A stretch of 64,000 bases of DNA from Contendibacter sp031732755 (lineage in GTDB: Bacteria; Pseudomonadota; Gammaproteobacteria; Competibacterales; Competibacteraceae): contig JAVMKI010000051.1 in the NCBI GenBank assembly GCA_031732755.1, positions 1-64,000 on the forward strand. Reading direction: 5' to 3'. The position numbers and the translations under genes are program-made. Position 1 is the stretch's first letter. Each line of letters begins with the position of its first letter. Shown here piece by piece: positions 17,093 to 25,545 of this stretch. The notes under the pieces were generated by a model. The model saw only the letters and a program-made list of their open reading frames with translations. It searched no databases and was not told the DNA's origin.

Positions 17093-18154
17093 TCAAGGGT
17101 ACAAAAATCCGGGTCGAAGAACCCGACGCTGACTTTGTGTTGCTTCGCCACCATGTCGCAGCACGATCTTGCCCAGTTGTTCGGCCGCCAGCAGGCGTTG
17201 GTGGGCGACAGCGGCTTGGTCGAGGGTGAACACCCGATCCAAGATCGGCGCAATCTGGTGTGCTTCGACAAAGCGCAGCATGGCGGCGAATTCGGCGGGT
17301 GAACCCATGGTGGAGCCGATGATGCGCGCCTGCCGGAAAAAGAGGCGGGCCATCTCCAATCCGCGCGGTGGATTGCCCGCCGTGGCGCCGTAGACCACAA
17401 ACCGCCCGCCCGGACGCAGAACCGAGAAATAGCCTGGGAACGTGGGGCCTCCCGTACCATCCACGATCACGTCCACGCCACCGGTTAATTCCGCTAACTG
17501 ACTCACCCAAGCGCTGTCGCGGTAGTTCACGCCACCCGCCGCCCCCATACGCTCGGCTTGCCCCAGCTTGGCTTCACTGCCGCTGGTGACGAACACCCGC
17601 GCGCCCAACGCTGCGGCCCACTTCAGGGCAAACGTCGCCACACCGCCACCGATGCCGGTCACCAGCACGGTTTCTCCGGCTTGCGCCGCCCCTTGCGTCA
17701 TCAGTGCCCGCCAGGCGGTCAGACCGGCCAAGGGGATCGCCGCAGCCTGTTCCCAGCTCAGATGCGCCGGTTTGGAAAAGACGTGGTCAGCCGGCACGCA
17801 GAGGTATTCGGCGAAGGTGCCGGGGTCCGGCATGCCCAACACGCGGAAGGTGGAGCTGGGAAAGCGCGGGTCCTCGCCCCAGTCGTAGGCGGGGTAAATC
17901 ACGACCTCCTGGCCTAGGAGGTCGGCCGGGGCTTCGGGGCCAAGCTTGTCCACCACCCCGGTGCCATCCGAACCTAGGATGCACGGCAAGCGAATGGCGG
18001 GATATTGACCGAGGGTGATCCAGACATCGCGGCGGTTGAGCGCCGAGGCATGCAGGCGAACCCGAACCTGGCCCAGCTCCGGTTCTGGGACGGGGACATC
18101 ACCAATACGCAATTGTTCGGGGCCACCGAGTTGGTCGAGAAGAACGGCTTTCAT
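17093..18154 (-). CDS. Zinc-type/quinone-oxidoreductase-like MDR family dehydrogenase
   Basis: A 353-residue medium-chain reductase with an N-terminal GroES-like domain (LHASALNRRDVWITLGQYP) and a Rossmann domain (VTGIGGGVATFALKWAAALG near residue 163). The catalytic/structural Cys-His pattern of true zinc alcohol dehydrogenases is not seen, so it is probably a zinc-free NAD(P)H oxidoreductase acting on an enone, quinone or alcohol; the substrate is unknown. About 19 residues after the usual KIVLRH end are an odd tail (GGEATQSQRRVLRPGFLYP). It lies 27 bases after hypC on the same strand, but a hydrogenase role is not implied. Confidence 0.85.
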   Translation of the reverse strand: MKAVLLDQLGGPEQLRIGDVPVPEPELGQVRVRLHASALNRRDVWITLGQYPAIRLPCILGSDGTGVVDKLGPEAPADLLGQEVVIYPAYDWGEDPRFPSSTFRVLGMPDPGTFAEYLCVPADHVFSKPAHLSWEQAAAIPLAGLTAWRALMTQGAAQAGETVLVTGIGGGVATFALKWAAALGARVFVTSGSEAKLGQAERMGAAGGVNYRDSAWVSQLAELTGGVDVIVDGTGGPTFPGYFSVLRPGGRFVVYGATAGNPPRGLEMARLFFRQARIIGSTMGSPAEFAAMLRFVEAHQIAPILDRVFTLDQAAVAHQRLLAAEQLGKIVLRHGGEATQSQRRVLRPGFLYP

Positions 18155-18181
18155 GAAATCAAATCCTTGGTTTAGCGTGGT

Positions 18182-18430
18182 TCAAACCGGTGGGGCGGGC
18201 GTCTCCTCGGCCACGCGGGCGGCCAACTCGGCGAACAGGCGCAAGGTGGCTTCGGCTTCAGCCACATTCAAGCGTTCGAGAGCGTAGCCGACGTGGACGA
18301 TGACGTAATCACCGACCGCCACCTCATCCAGTAGGGCGGTGGAAACGGATTTGCGGATGCCGCCCAATTCCACCACGGCGGTTTCGGCATCCGATATTGC
18401 GACGACTTGCGCGGGGATAGCGAGACACAT
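18182..18430 (-). CDS. hypC: Hydrogenase maturation chaperone HypC
   Basis: An 82-residue HypC/HybG/HupF protein. The N-terminus MCLAIPAQVV carries the essential Cys2 that, with HypD, holds the Fe(CN)2CO unit before transfer to the NiFe-hydrogenase large subunit. VGDYVIVHVGYALERL near residue 40 is the typical second half. GGAG sits eight bases before the ATG. Third of hypB-hypF-hypC; hypD, hypE, hypA and hydrogenase subunits are not in the window. Confidence 0.95.
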   Translation of the reverse strand: MCLAIPAQVVAISDAETAVVELGGIRKSVSTALLDEVAVGDYVIVHVGYALERLNVAEAEATLRLFAELAARVAEETPAPPV

Positions 18431-18460
18431 CAGGGAAGCTCCAAGGGCAGGCGGATCGCT

Positions 18461-20794
18461 TCAAACGGCGGCCCGCATCGCGGCCCACGCCTGCCCCAGG
18501 CTGAGACCGCCATCGTTCGGCGGCGCCTGGCTGGCTTCGTAAACGCGCAATCCGTTCCGCTCCAGTAAACTTCGTATCTGAACACTCAGCAGGCGATTGA
18601 GAAAACAGCCGCCGCCCAGGGCGACATCGGTCACGGCTTCTTGTCGCGCCGTCCGTGTGACCCAATCCGCCAGGGCCAGCGCTAGTGTAGCGTGGAACCG
18701 GGCCGCGCCAAGCGGGGATACGGCAGCCTGATCGGCCAACCAGGCCAGCAACGGCAACAGATCGAGTTGACCGTCCGCCGTCCAATGATAGCCGTCGGCG
18801 AGTGGTTCGGCGGGACCATGGTTCGCGGCGAGCGCTTCCAGTTCCATCGCCGCCTGACCCTCGTAGGCGCTGGCCCGGCGCACGCCGAGCAGCGCGGCGG
18901 CGGCGTCGAACAGCCGTCCGGCGCTGCTGGTGAGCGGTCGGTGCCTTTCATCTCCCTGCTCCAGCAGATGGCGAACCGATTCCGCCAGCGGCCCGGGAAA
19001 GCGGCGCGCGATTTCCTCGCCGCGACCCAGCATGTGCAACACGGCGGCGGCCATGCGCCACGGCTCGCGGGCGGCGCGGTCGCCACCGGGCAGGGGCAGG
19101 GGGCGCAGGGAACCCAGGCGCCGGTAGCTTGCGCCATCCACCCACAGTAATTCTCCGCCCCAATGACCGCCGTCGTCGCCAAGACCGACCCCGTCCAGCG
19201 CCAATCCCATCACCGGTCGGTGCAGACCATGCTCGGCGGCGACGGCGGCGATATGGGCGTGATGGTGCTGCACGGTTACGCAGGGCAGACTCCGCTCAGC
19301 GGCGAACGCGACAGCGAAACGGCTGCTGTAAAAATCGGGGTGACGGTCGCAGGCCACTCGCTCTGGCGCGATGCGCAGGGTTTCCAGCAACCGTTCGACC
19401 ATTTCCTCCAGCACGTGGCAGGCGGCGGCATTGTCGAGGTCGCCGATGTGCGGCGACAAATAGGCCTGGGCGTCGCGGGTCAGACAGATCGTGTTCTTCA
19501 ACCAGCCGCCACAGGCCAGCACGGGAGGGCCGGCGGCGGGCAGGGCGATGCGGCGCGGGACCTCACCACGGGCGCGGCGCACGAACGCCGCTCCACTCGG
19601 GCGCCAGAATCGCACGCTATCGTCGCAGCGAGCGACGATAGCTCGGTCGTGCGTGAGAAAGCCGTCGGCGATGCCGGCCAACCGGGCGAAGGCTTCCTCG
19701 TCGTCGATCACCAGCGGTTCGCCAGCGGGGTTGGCGCTGGTCATCACCAGCAGCAACGGCCAAGGTTGCGCTAGCCAGCCGTCACCGTCGGGTCGACCAG
19801 CGGCTTCGTGAAATAGCAGATAGTGGAGGGGAGTGTAAGGCAGCATCACCCCAAATCGGTCCATGCCGGGCGCGACTCCGGCCAACGCGGCAGTCACTCC
19901 CGCTCGTTGGCGTAGCAGCACGATGGGGCGTTCTGGCGCTTCCAGCAGCCGTCGTTCGTGCTCGTTGCACTCAACCCACGGCGTCAGCGAGACCAGATTG
20001 GCGGCCATGACCGCGAACGGCTTGGCCTCGCGCTGCTTGCGCCGGCGCAACCGGGCGACCGTGGCGGCGTTGTGGGCATCGCAAGCCAGATGAAAACCGC
20101 CCAGCCCCTTGAGCGCCACAATCGCGCCATTCCGCAACCACTCCAGCGTCGTGGCGATGACATCGGTAACGGAAACGGGATGGCCATCGGCTTCGCGCAA
20201 ACTCAGGCGCGGCCCACAAACTGGGCAGGCCACCGGCTGGGCGTGAAACCGGCGGTCGGCGGGATCGCGGTATTCCCGCGCGCAGTCCGGGCAGAGCGGA
20301 AAGCTGGCCATGCTGGTGTTGGGCCGGTCGTAGGGGACGCGCCGGGTAATGGTGTAGCGTGGGCCGCAATGGGTACAGTTGATGAAAGGGTATCGGTAGC
20401 GGCGGTCGGCGGGGTCGAACAACTCGGCCAGGCAAGCGGCGCAGACAGCGGTATCGGGAGTGATTTCCGCCAGCGCCGAACCGGCGTGACTAGCGTGAAT
20501 GAGGAAACCCTCCTGTCCGACGCGCGCCGGCAGAACCGTGGTCCGCAATTCGTCGATTCGGGCCAGCGGTGGCGGCTGACGCAGCGCGGTTAGGAATCGC
20601 TCCAACGCCGTTGCCGGTCCCTGTGCCTCGATGGCGACTCCAGTGGCATCGTTGCGCACCCAGCCGCCCAATCGCAAGTCGTGGGCCAGCCGGTAAACGA
20701 ATGGCCGAAACCCGACCCCCTGGACCTGGCCGCGAATGCGGATCGCCAACCGCCCGATTGGTTCAGCGGTAACACCGGAGACGAAATCCACCAT
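18461..20794 (-). CDS. hypF: Carbamoyltransferase HypF
   Basis: A 777-residue enzyme that turns carbamoyl phosphate into the thiocarbamate on HypE, the source of the CN ligands of NiFe hydrogenase. Domains: acylphosphatase-like (GQVQGVGFRPFVYRLA, residues about 20-100), two CxxC zinc pairs (CAACLAEL, CTHCGPR, CPDCARE, CPVCGPR, about 115-205), YrdC-like (KGLGGFHLACDA near 220), and the Kae1-like C-terminal half with VQHHHAHIAAVAAEHG near 500. Length is normal. It starts 19 bases after hypB. Confidence 0.96.
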   Translation of the reverse strand: MVDFVSGVTAEPIGRLAIRIRGQVQGVGFRPFVYRLAHDLRLGGWVRNDATGVAIEAQGPATALERFLTALRQPPPLARIDELRTTVLPARVGQEGFLIHASHAGSALAEITPDTAVCAACLAELFDPADRRYRYPFINCTHCGPRYTITRRVPYDRPNTSMASFPLCPDCAREYRDPADRRFHAQPVACPVCGPRLSLREADGHPVSVTDVIATTLEWLRNGAIVALKGLGGFHLACDAHNAATVARLRRRKQREAKPFAVMAANLVSLTPWVECNEHERRLLEAPERPIVLLRQRAGVTAALAGVAPGMDRFGVMLPYTPLHYLLFHEAAGRPDGDGWLAQPWPLLLVMTSANPAGEPLVIDDEEAFARLAGIADGFLTHDRAIVARCDDSVRFWRPSGAAFVRRARGEVPRRIALPAAGPPVLACGGWLKNTICLTRDAQAYLSPHIGDLDNAAACHVLEEMVERLLETLRIAPERVACDRHPDFYSSRFAVAFAAERSLPCVTVQHHHAHIAAVAAEHGLHRPVMGLALDGVGLGDDGGHWGGELLWVDGASYRRLGSLRPLPLPGGDRAAREPWRMAAAVLHMLGRGEEIARRFPGPLAESVRHLLEQGDERHRPLTSSAGRLFDAAAALLGVRRASAYEGQAAMELEALAANHGPAEPLADGYHWTADGQLDLLPLLAWLADQAAVSPLGAARFHATLALALADWVTRTARQEAVTDVALGGGCFLNRLLSVQIRSLLERNGLRVYEASQAPPNDGGLSLGQAWAAMRAAV

Positions 20795-20813
20795 TGCAAT
20801 TCCGATTAGCCGC

Positions 20814-21713
20814 TCACGCTTCCAATCGGGCGCGCGCCTCGGCCAGCCGTGCCTCCAGGCGTTCGACCTGCCGCCGCAACGCCGCGCGCCGCTCGGTCCG
20901 CAGCCAGTCCAGCCAGTCGGTCATGCCCGCCCCGGTGCGGGCCGACAGTTGCAAGACGACGAGATCGGGATTGGTGCGCCGGGCGTATGCCAGGCATTGC
21001 TCCATGTCGAAATCCAGATGTGGCAGCAGGTCGATCTTGTTGAGCAGGAGCAGATCGGCGGCGGCGAACATATTCGGATATTTGAGCGGCTTGTCTTCGC
21101 CTTCGGTCACCGAGAGCACGACCACCTTGTGCGCTTCGCCCAGATCGAAACCAGCCGGGCACACCAGATTACCGACATTCTCGATGAACAGCACGCCGCC
21201 CTCGGGCAACGTTAGGGATTCGAAAGCATGGCCGATCATGTGGGCATCGAGATGGCAACCCTTGCCAGTGTTCACCTGAATCGCTGGCACGCCGGTGGCG
21301 CGGAGGCGGTCGGCGTCACGGCTGGTTTGCTGGTCGCCCTCGATCACCGCCAGCGGTATTTCCTCCCGCAATGCCTCCAGGGTCCACGCCAGCAGGCTGG
21401 TCTTGCCCGAGCCGGGGCTGGACACCAGATTCAACGCCAGCAGGCCCCGCGTTTCGAACAATTGTCGGTTGGCGTCGGCAAAACCCTGGTTATAGGCCAG
21501 CAGGTCCTGTTCGAGTCGCAGCAACCGGGTCGCATCGGAACCGAGCGGCAACCGAGTGGGGACGGGGTCAGTGCCGGGAATCCCGCCAGGGTCGTGTGGG
21601 TGAGCGTGAGAATGGCCATCGCCATGAGGGTGGACGTGATCGTGCCGATGCGCGGGGAATGGGTGTCCCTCGACGCGGATTTCTCCCTTGCCACAACCGC
21701 AGACGTTGCACAT
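20814..21713 (-). CDS. hypB: Hydrogenase nickel-incorporation GTPase HypB
   Basis: A 299-residue GTPase that inserts nickel into the NiFe-hydrogenase large subunit with HypA. It begins MCNVCGCGKG (N-terminal high-affinity Ni motif). A His-rich stretch (HRHDHVHPHGDGHSHAHPHD, residues about 22-41) probably stores nickel. The G domain has SSPGSGKTSLL near 104 and LLLNKIDLLPH near 220. The ATG at 21713 follows GGGAGGAG at a 6-base spacing; a longer frame lacks a ribosome site. It is the first gene of hypB-hypF-hypC. Confidence 0.96.
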   Translation of the reverse strand: MCNVCGCGKGEIRVEGHPFPAHRHDHVHPHGDGHSHAHPHDPGGIPGTDPVPTRLPLGSDATRLLRLEQDLLAYNQGFADANRQLFETRGLLALNLVSSPGSGKTSLLAWTLEALREEIPLAVIEGDQQTSRDADRLRATGVPAIQVNTGKGCHLDAHMIGHAFESLTLPEGGVLFIENVGNLVCPAGFDLGEAHKVVVLSVTEGEDKPLKYPNMFAAADLLLLNKIDLLPHLDFDMEQCLAYARRTNPDLVVLQLSARTGAGMTDWLDWLRTERRAALRRQVERLEARLAEARARLEA

Positions 21714-22091
21714 CGAAGGCTCCTCCCAAATTTCAGGATGCATGGGCGCATTGCGTTTTAAGCATAGAACAGCCCAGTGTCCGTGACGATGCGTAATCAG
21801 GCCAAACCAGGCCCGCCGGTTCCTTTTGAATTCCGTTCATTTTGGAATGGCGCACCAGTTCATGTTGAACCGGTTCAAGCGACCATTATGGACTGGGAGC
21901 TCCTAAAGATCGGCTGCAAAAATAAAAAAGTTATATTTTTCAACATAATATAATTATGGCGCGTCTTTTGCTCAGACTCTCGCGTATTTGGCGCGACCTC
22001 GCCGACCTGGTGAGGAAAATGAAGTTCGATGCCAAGGAGCGGTTTGGCAACGCCAGTGACATCATGGGCCAACTTTCGCGGAGTGAACTTG
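21714..22091. other. Divergent intergenic region between hypB and the papain-like peptidase gene
   Basis: It contains a perfect palindrome (21865-21878) and an AT-rich patch with TATAAT at 21949-21954 on the plus strand. An open frame starts at 21956 and runs into the peptidase gene in another frame; its later part is clearly a shadow, and I do not call it. Confidence 0.5.
21865..21878. promoter_or_regulatory. Perfect 14-bp palindrome, candidate operator
   Basis: The sequence TTGAACCGGTTCAA is its own reverse complement and lies between the divergent hypB and peptidase genes, 152 bases from the hypB start. It resembles a dimeric repressor or activator site; the binding protein is unknown. 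Confidence 0.4.
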
Positions 22092-22571
22092 ATGAAATAC
22101 GATGTCCCTCTCATACCGCAAACGACCTCCATGTCGTGTTGGGCCGCAAGCATCGCCATGATTTTGGGCTGGAAAAACCAGGCTTCCTTCGATCCTCGAT
22201 TAATTGCCGCGAACCCTGGCGGATTGAACTACCTGCCCGAGTTTACCAAGGGATTGGATCCCAACGACCGTTACATCCTGGAGAGAAACGGCTTTGCCAT
22301 CGAAGCGCCACAATGTTACATGCTGCAGGCCGTGCAGGCGTTGATCGACGCTCATGGTCCGCTGTGGGTTGCCTCGGCTGCCCCGGCTCCACACATTCGG
22401 GTGGTCACCGGGTACGATGGTGAGCGGCTGTTCATCAACGATCCGGCTCCGGTCAACAGCGGTTCCCGCTACGAACGCAGCTTCGCCAACTTCTTCGGCG
22501 CCATGGAAACCTTGGGCGCGCAGGAAATGAAACAAAAGTCGCCAGTGTATGTCGCCTACCTTCGTTCCTGA
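22092..22571 (+). CDS. Papain-like (C39/C70-type) cysteine peptidase
   Basis: A 159-residue single-domain protein. It has QTTSMSCWAASIAMILGW at residues about 10-27, with the candidate nucleophile Cys16, HIRVVTGYDGERLFINDPAP around 107-126, with the candidate His, and Asp/Asn in the NDP segment. This layout fits the papain-like AvrRpt2/C39-like family. There is no signal peptide and no ABC-transporter domain or neighbour, so it is not a classical bacteriocin-processing peptidase. GGAGTG lies six bases before the ATG. Substrate unknown; it could be a toxin or effector, or act on a peptide made elsewhere. Confidence 0.75.
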   Translation: MKYDVPLIPQTTSMSCWAASIAMILGWKNQASFDPRLIAANPGGLNYLPEFTKGLDPNDRYILERNGFAIEAPQCYMLQAVQALIDAHGPLWVASAAPAPHIRVVTGYDGERLFINDPAPVNSGSRYERSFANFFGAMETLGAQEMKQKSPVYVAYLRS

Positions 22572-22773
22572 GCCAGTGTATGGTCCAGTGATGGAACGGG
22601 GGAAGGGAAGGTAAGGGTACTCGGTGCGCCGAGACGATCCATTGTCAAAACCAACGAATTTCTGAAACGAATTTTCGAGCAGTGCGGTAGTGAACGGGGT
22701 CGGCGCAAGGATGCGCACAGATGGGGATGGGCGAACCCAGTGTTCGCACCACCCCTTTTTTCATGGACGCGTT

Positions 22774-24516
22774 TCAACCGCCCATGCCAACCATCCGGCA
22801 CGGTTGCGCACGATCTTCCGCCGCATCAGCCACCTGCCGCAACATCCGGTTCACGGCGCTGATCACCGCATTCAGCGAAGCGGTGACGATGTTGCTATCG
22901 ATGCCTACACCAAACCGCGTGACCGGCTCACCATCCATGCGCACTTCAACATAGGACACGGCAGTAGCGTTGGCGCCAGCGCCGATGGCGTGTTCGTGAT
23001 AATCCACGACTCGTACGTCCAGGCCACAATACCGGTTCAATGCGTCGGTAAACGCATCGATGGGACCATTACCCTTGCCAGAAATCGGCCGCTCCCGTCC
23101 ATCCTTGCGAATCGTGGCGGTCAGCTTGCATACCCCACCGGCGTGGCTATCGGGAACAATGCGGTGATCGATGAAGCGATACGGCTCAGTGACTTGCAGA
23201 TACTCCGCACCGAACGCCGCCCAGATATCGGCCGAGGTGAGTTCCTTGCCGGTTTCGTCGGCGATGGCCTGCACTACTCGGCTGAACTCGACCTGTAAAC
23301 GGCGCGGTAGCCGCAAGCCGTGATCCTTCTCCAGCAGATAGGAGACGCCACCCTTCCCGGATTGACTGTTGACCCGGATCACCGCTTCGTAGCTGCGGCC
23401 CAAATCGGTGGGATCGACCGGCAAATAGGGAACTTCCCAGCGCGGATCGCCGGTTGCCCAGCGCCGTTCCTGCGCGGCGAAGCCCTTCTTGATGGCATCC
23501 TGATGGGAGCCGGAAAAGGCGGTGAAGACCAAATCGCCCGCGTAAGGATGACGCGGATGCACTCGAATTTGGTTACAGTATTCGGCGGTGCGGACAATCT
23601 CGTCCATCGCCGAGAAATCCAGGCCTGGATCGATACCCTGGCTGTAGAGGTTCAAGGCCAGCGTCACCAGATCGACATTGCCGGTGCGCTCGCCGTTGCC
23701 GAACAGACAACCCTCCACCCGGTCGGCACCCGCCATCAGCGCCAGTTCGGCGGCGGCGACGGCGGTGCCCCGGTCGTTATGGGGGTGCACGCTGATCACG
23801 ACCGCGTCGCGGCGCGACAGATGGCGACAGAACCATTCGATCTGATCGGCGTAGACATTGGGGGTCGCCATTTCGACGGTTGCCGGCAGATTGAGGATGG
23901 CCTTGCGCGTCGGCGTGGGTTGCCAGATATCCAGTACTGCTTCGCACACCTCCAGCGCAAAATCCAGTTCGGTAAAGCAGAAGGTTTCCGGCGAATACTC
24001 GAAGGTCCATTCGGTATCGGGCTGTTCGGCGGCGCATTCCGCGAACAAGCGGGCGCCAAAACGGGCCAGTTCGATCAAGCCGGGACGGTCGAGGCCGAAT
24101 ACCACTTCGCGGAATATCGGTGCGGTAGCGTTGTAAAGGTGCGGGATGGCGCGTTTTACCCCTTTCAAGCTGGCGAAGGTGCGACGGATCAAATCCTCGC
24201 GCGATTGCGTCAGCGCTTGAACCGCGACATCGTCAGGAACTCGGCCGCCTTCGATCAGGCCGCGCACGAAGTCGAAGTCGGTTTGCGAGGCCGACGGGAA
24301 GGCGACTTCAATCTCCTTGAAACCCATGCGCACCAGCAGATCGAAGTAGCGGCGCTTGCGCTCGCCGTCCATCGGCTCGATCAACGCCTGATTGCCGTCG
24401 CGCAGGTCGGAACTGCACCAGCGCGGCGCCTGGGTGAGGGTTCGGGACGGCCATCGCCGATCCGGCAACTGGACTGGTGGAAAGGGTCGATACTTTTGGG
24501 TGATGTCAACGCGCAT
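22774..24516 (-). CDS. leuA: 2-isopropylmalate synthase (long, LeuA2 form)
   Basis: A 580-residue enzyme that condenses acetyl-CoA with 2-oxoisovalerate, the first committed step of leucine synthesis. The HMGL-like catalytic domain includes SDLRDGNQALIEPM near residue 35 and the metal-binding His pair in VISVHPHNDRGT near 238. The C-terminal regulatory domain (about 440-560) binds leucine for feedback inhibition. The N-terminal YRPFPPVQLPDRRWP is characteristic of the long form. The ATG follows GAGAGAGG. A candidate Leu-containing leader peptide lies 90-210 bases upstream. Confidence 0.95.
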   Translation of the reverse strand: MRVDITQKYRPFPPVQLPDRRWPSRTLTQAPRWCSSDLRDGNQALIEPMDGERKRRYFDLLVRMGFKEIEVAFPSASQTDFDFVRGLIEGGRVPDDVAVQALTQSREDLIRRTFASLKGVKRAIPHLYNATAPIFREVVFGLDRPGLIELARFGARLFAECAAEQPDTEWTFEYSPETFCFTELDFALEVCEAVLDIWQPTPTRKAILNLPATVEMATPNVYADQIEWFCRHLSRRDAVVISVHPHNDRGTAVAAAELALMAGADRVEGCLFGNGERTGNVDLVTLALNLYSQGIDPGLDFSAMDEIVRTAEYCNQIRVHPRHPYAGDLVFTAFSGSHQDAIKKGFAAQERRWATGDPRWEVPYLPVDPTDLGRSYEAVIRVNSQSGKGGVSYLLEKDHGLRLPRRLQVEFSRVVQAIADETGKELTSADIWAAFGAEYLQVTEPYRFIDHRIVPDSHAGGVCKLTATIRKDGRERPISGKGNGPIDAFTDALNRYCGLDVRVVDYHEHAIGAGANATAVSYVEVRMDGEPVTRFGVGIDSNIVTASLNAVISAVNRMLRQVADAAEDRAQPCRMVGMGG

Positions 24517-24604
24517 GGGAAATGTCCTCTCTCGACAACTTAATTACAGGGAATGACGTGTTTTCGGGCATGAACGCGGCGTGATTCCGGCCGCCAGGCC
24601 GCCG

Positions 24605-24727
24605 CTAGGCCCGACGACCGCGGCTTAGTCGCGGCAAAACGAGAGAGAGGGCAGGCACGAACAGGGAGCGGTGAATTCCGCCCACAACAGAGCAAGGGGA
24701 ACTACAAGATCGGCAGGGGACGAACAT
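24605..24727 (-). CDS. Candidate leuA leader peptide
   Basis: A 40-codon frame opening MFVPCRSCSS and ending SLVLPRLSRGRRA lies in the leuA upstream region, with GAGG ten bases before the ATG. Leu codons cluster in the last third (LFVPALSLVLPRL) directly over a CCGCG/CGCGG hairpin (24618-24634). That arrangement suits leucine-dependent attenuation. There is no T-run after the GC-rich structures downstream, so a classical terminator is not evident. It may be a chance frame. Confidence 0.35.
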   Translation of the reverse strand: MFVPCRSCSSPCSVVGGIHRSLFVPALSLVLPRLSRGRRA

Positions 24728-24775
24728 GGTGAGCAATCCTCAAAACGGTTCAACAGCGATAGCGACTGACCAACG

Positions 24776-24806
24776 ACAAACCCCGGCGCTCCTTCAGGAG
24801 GCCGGG
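24776..24806 (-). terminator. Candidate terminator between the small membrane protein gene and the leuA leader
   Basis: On the minus strand CCCGGC-CTCCT-GA-AGGAG-C-GCCGGG (24782-24806) is followed by GTTTGTCGT. The stem is strong but the T-run is short, so termination would be weak. Confidence 0.45.
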
Positions 24807-24866
24807 TGACTCAGTCGCTGTTCGAACCGTTCGGTGGATCGCATGTTCATGAGCTTGGTGAAGGTT

Positions 24867-25223
24867 TTATAGCCGTCGGGACGGACGATCGGGCATGGAT
24901 CTTCGAGAAACCGGTTCACGCCCATTGGCGACAAGTCGGCCAGACTGAGGATCGCGTCCGGCGTTGGCGGCAGGTCGGCCAGACTGAGGATCGTGCCCGG
25001 CGTTAGCGGCAGGTCGGCCAGACTGAGGATCGTGCCCGCTGCTCTTCGGACGGCTCGGTCTTCTACCCCGAGCCCTGGCTCGGACCTGCTGGACGATCAC
25101 GCCCACGATGAGCAGGACCATGCCGCAAATCTTCCCGAGGATATTATCCAAGGAAAATAACGTGATCAACCCCACCAGCATATACAGGTAGGGCAAAAGC
25201 TCGTAGATTGGCTGTGGAATCAT
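24867..25223 (-). CDS. Small membrane protein with a tandem-repeat tail, function unknown
   Basis: A 118-residue protein. The first 50 residues form two hydrophobic helices (LLPYLYMLVGLITLFSL and ICGMVLLIVGVIVQQV) joined by a short loop. The rest is basic and Gly/Pro/Ser-rich and contains three copies of about 13 residues (GHDPQSGRPAANA with variants), encoded by the 39-bp repeats at 24927-25043. The tail looks disordered and cytoplasmic. I do not recognise a family. GAGG lies ten bases before the ATG. Confidence 0.55.
   Translation of the reverse strand: MIPQPIYELLPYLYMLVGLITLFSLDNILGKICGMVLLIVGVIVQQVRARARGRRPSRPKSSGHDPQSGRPAANAGHDPQSGRPAANAGRDPQSGRLVANGREPVSRRSMPDRPSRRL
24927..25043. repeat. 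Three tandem 39-bp repeats
   Basis: Units 24927-24965, 24966-25004 and 25005-25043 each contain GTCGGCCAGACTGAGGATCG. Unit length is a multiple of three, so copy-number change would keep the overlying coding frame. Unit 1 and the 3' end of unit 3 have diverged slightly. Confidence 0.9.
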
Positions 25224-25545
25224 GGTGTTGAGCCTCGTAAACTTTCAACACAGCCCCATCGACGATACCCTATGCCTGGCTCAAGGTTAAATTGATATTA
25301 GTCTTTTGAAATCAAAAAATTATGATCAACTAAGCGGCCAAACACATGGATTTCGACTCGCGGGACCATGTTGCGCGAGCTATCTCTAGGGAAATAATCT
25401 TTTACACTATAGCAACCACGGCAACATTTTCTCCTGATTTTAACAGGGACGTCAAAAATTCGTGGTGATTGCGGCCTGGTCCAGGTTCCTCAAGAGTGGA
25501 GTCAGAGCCGCCGGTTCATGGGCACGCCATCGAGCGAGGCGACAG
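25224..25545. other. Intergenic region upstream of the cytochrome b gene
   Basis: AT-rich sequence with near-palindromic TTTTGAAATCAAAA (about 25304-25317). I see no complete sigma-70 promoter, and no FNR box that meets the TTGAT-N4-ATCAA rule. No gene is supported. Confidence 0.5.

Noticed and set aside
21956..22423. Plus-strand frame opening MARLLLRLSRIWRDL before the papain-like peptidase
   Set aside because: It runs deep into the peptidase gene in another frame, and its second half has the look of a shadow. The first 45 codons alone have no stop and no family match.
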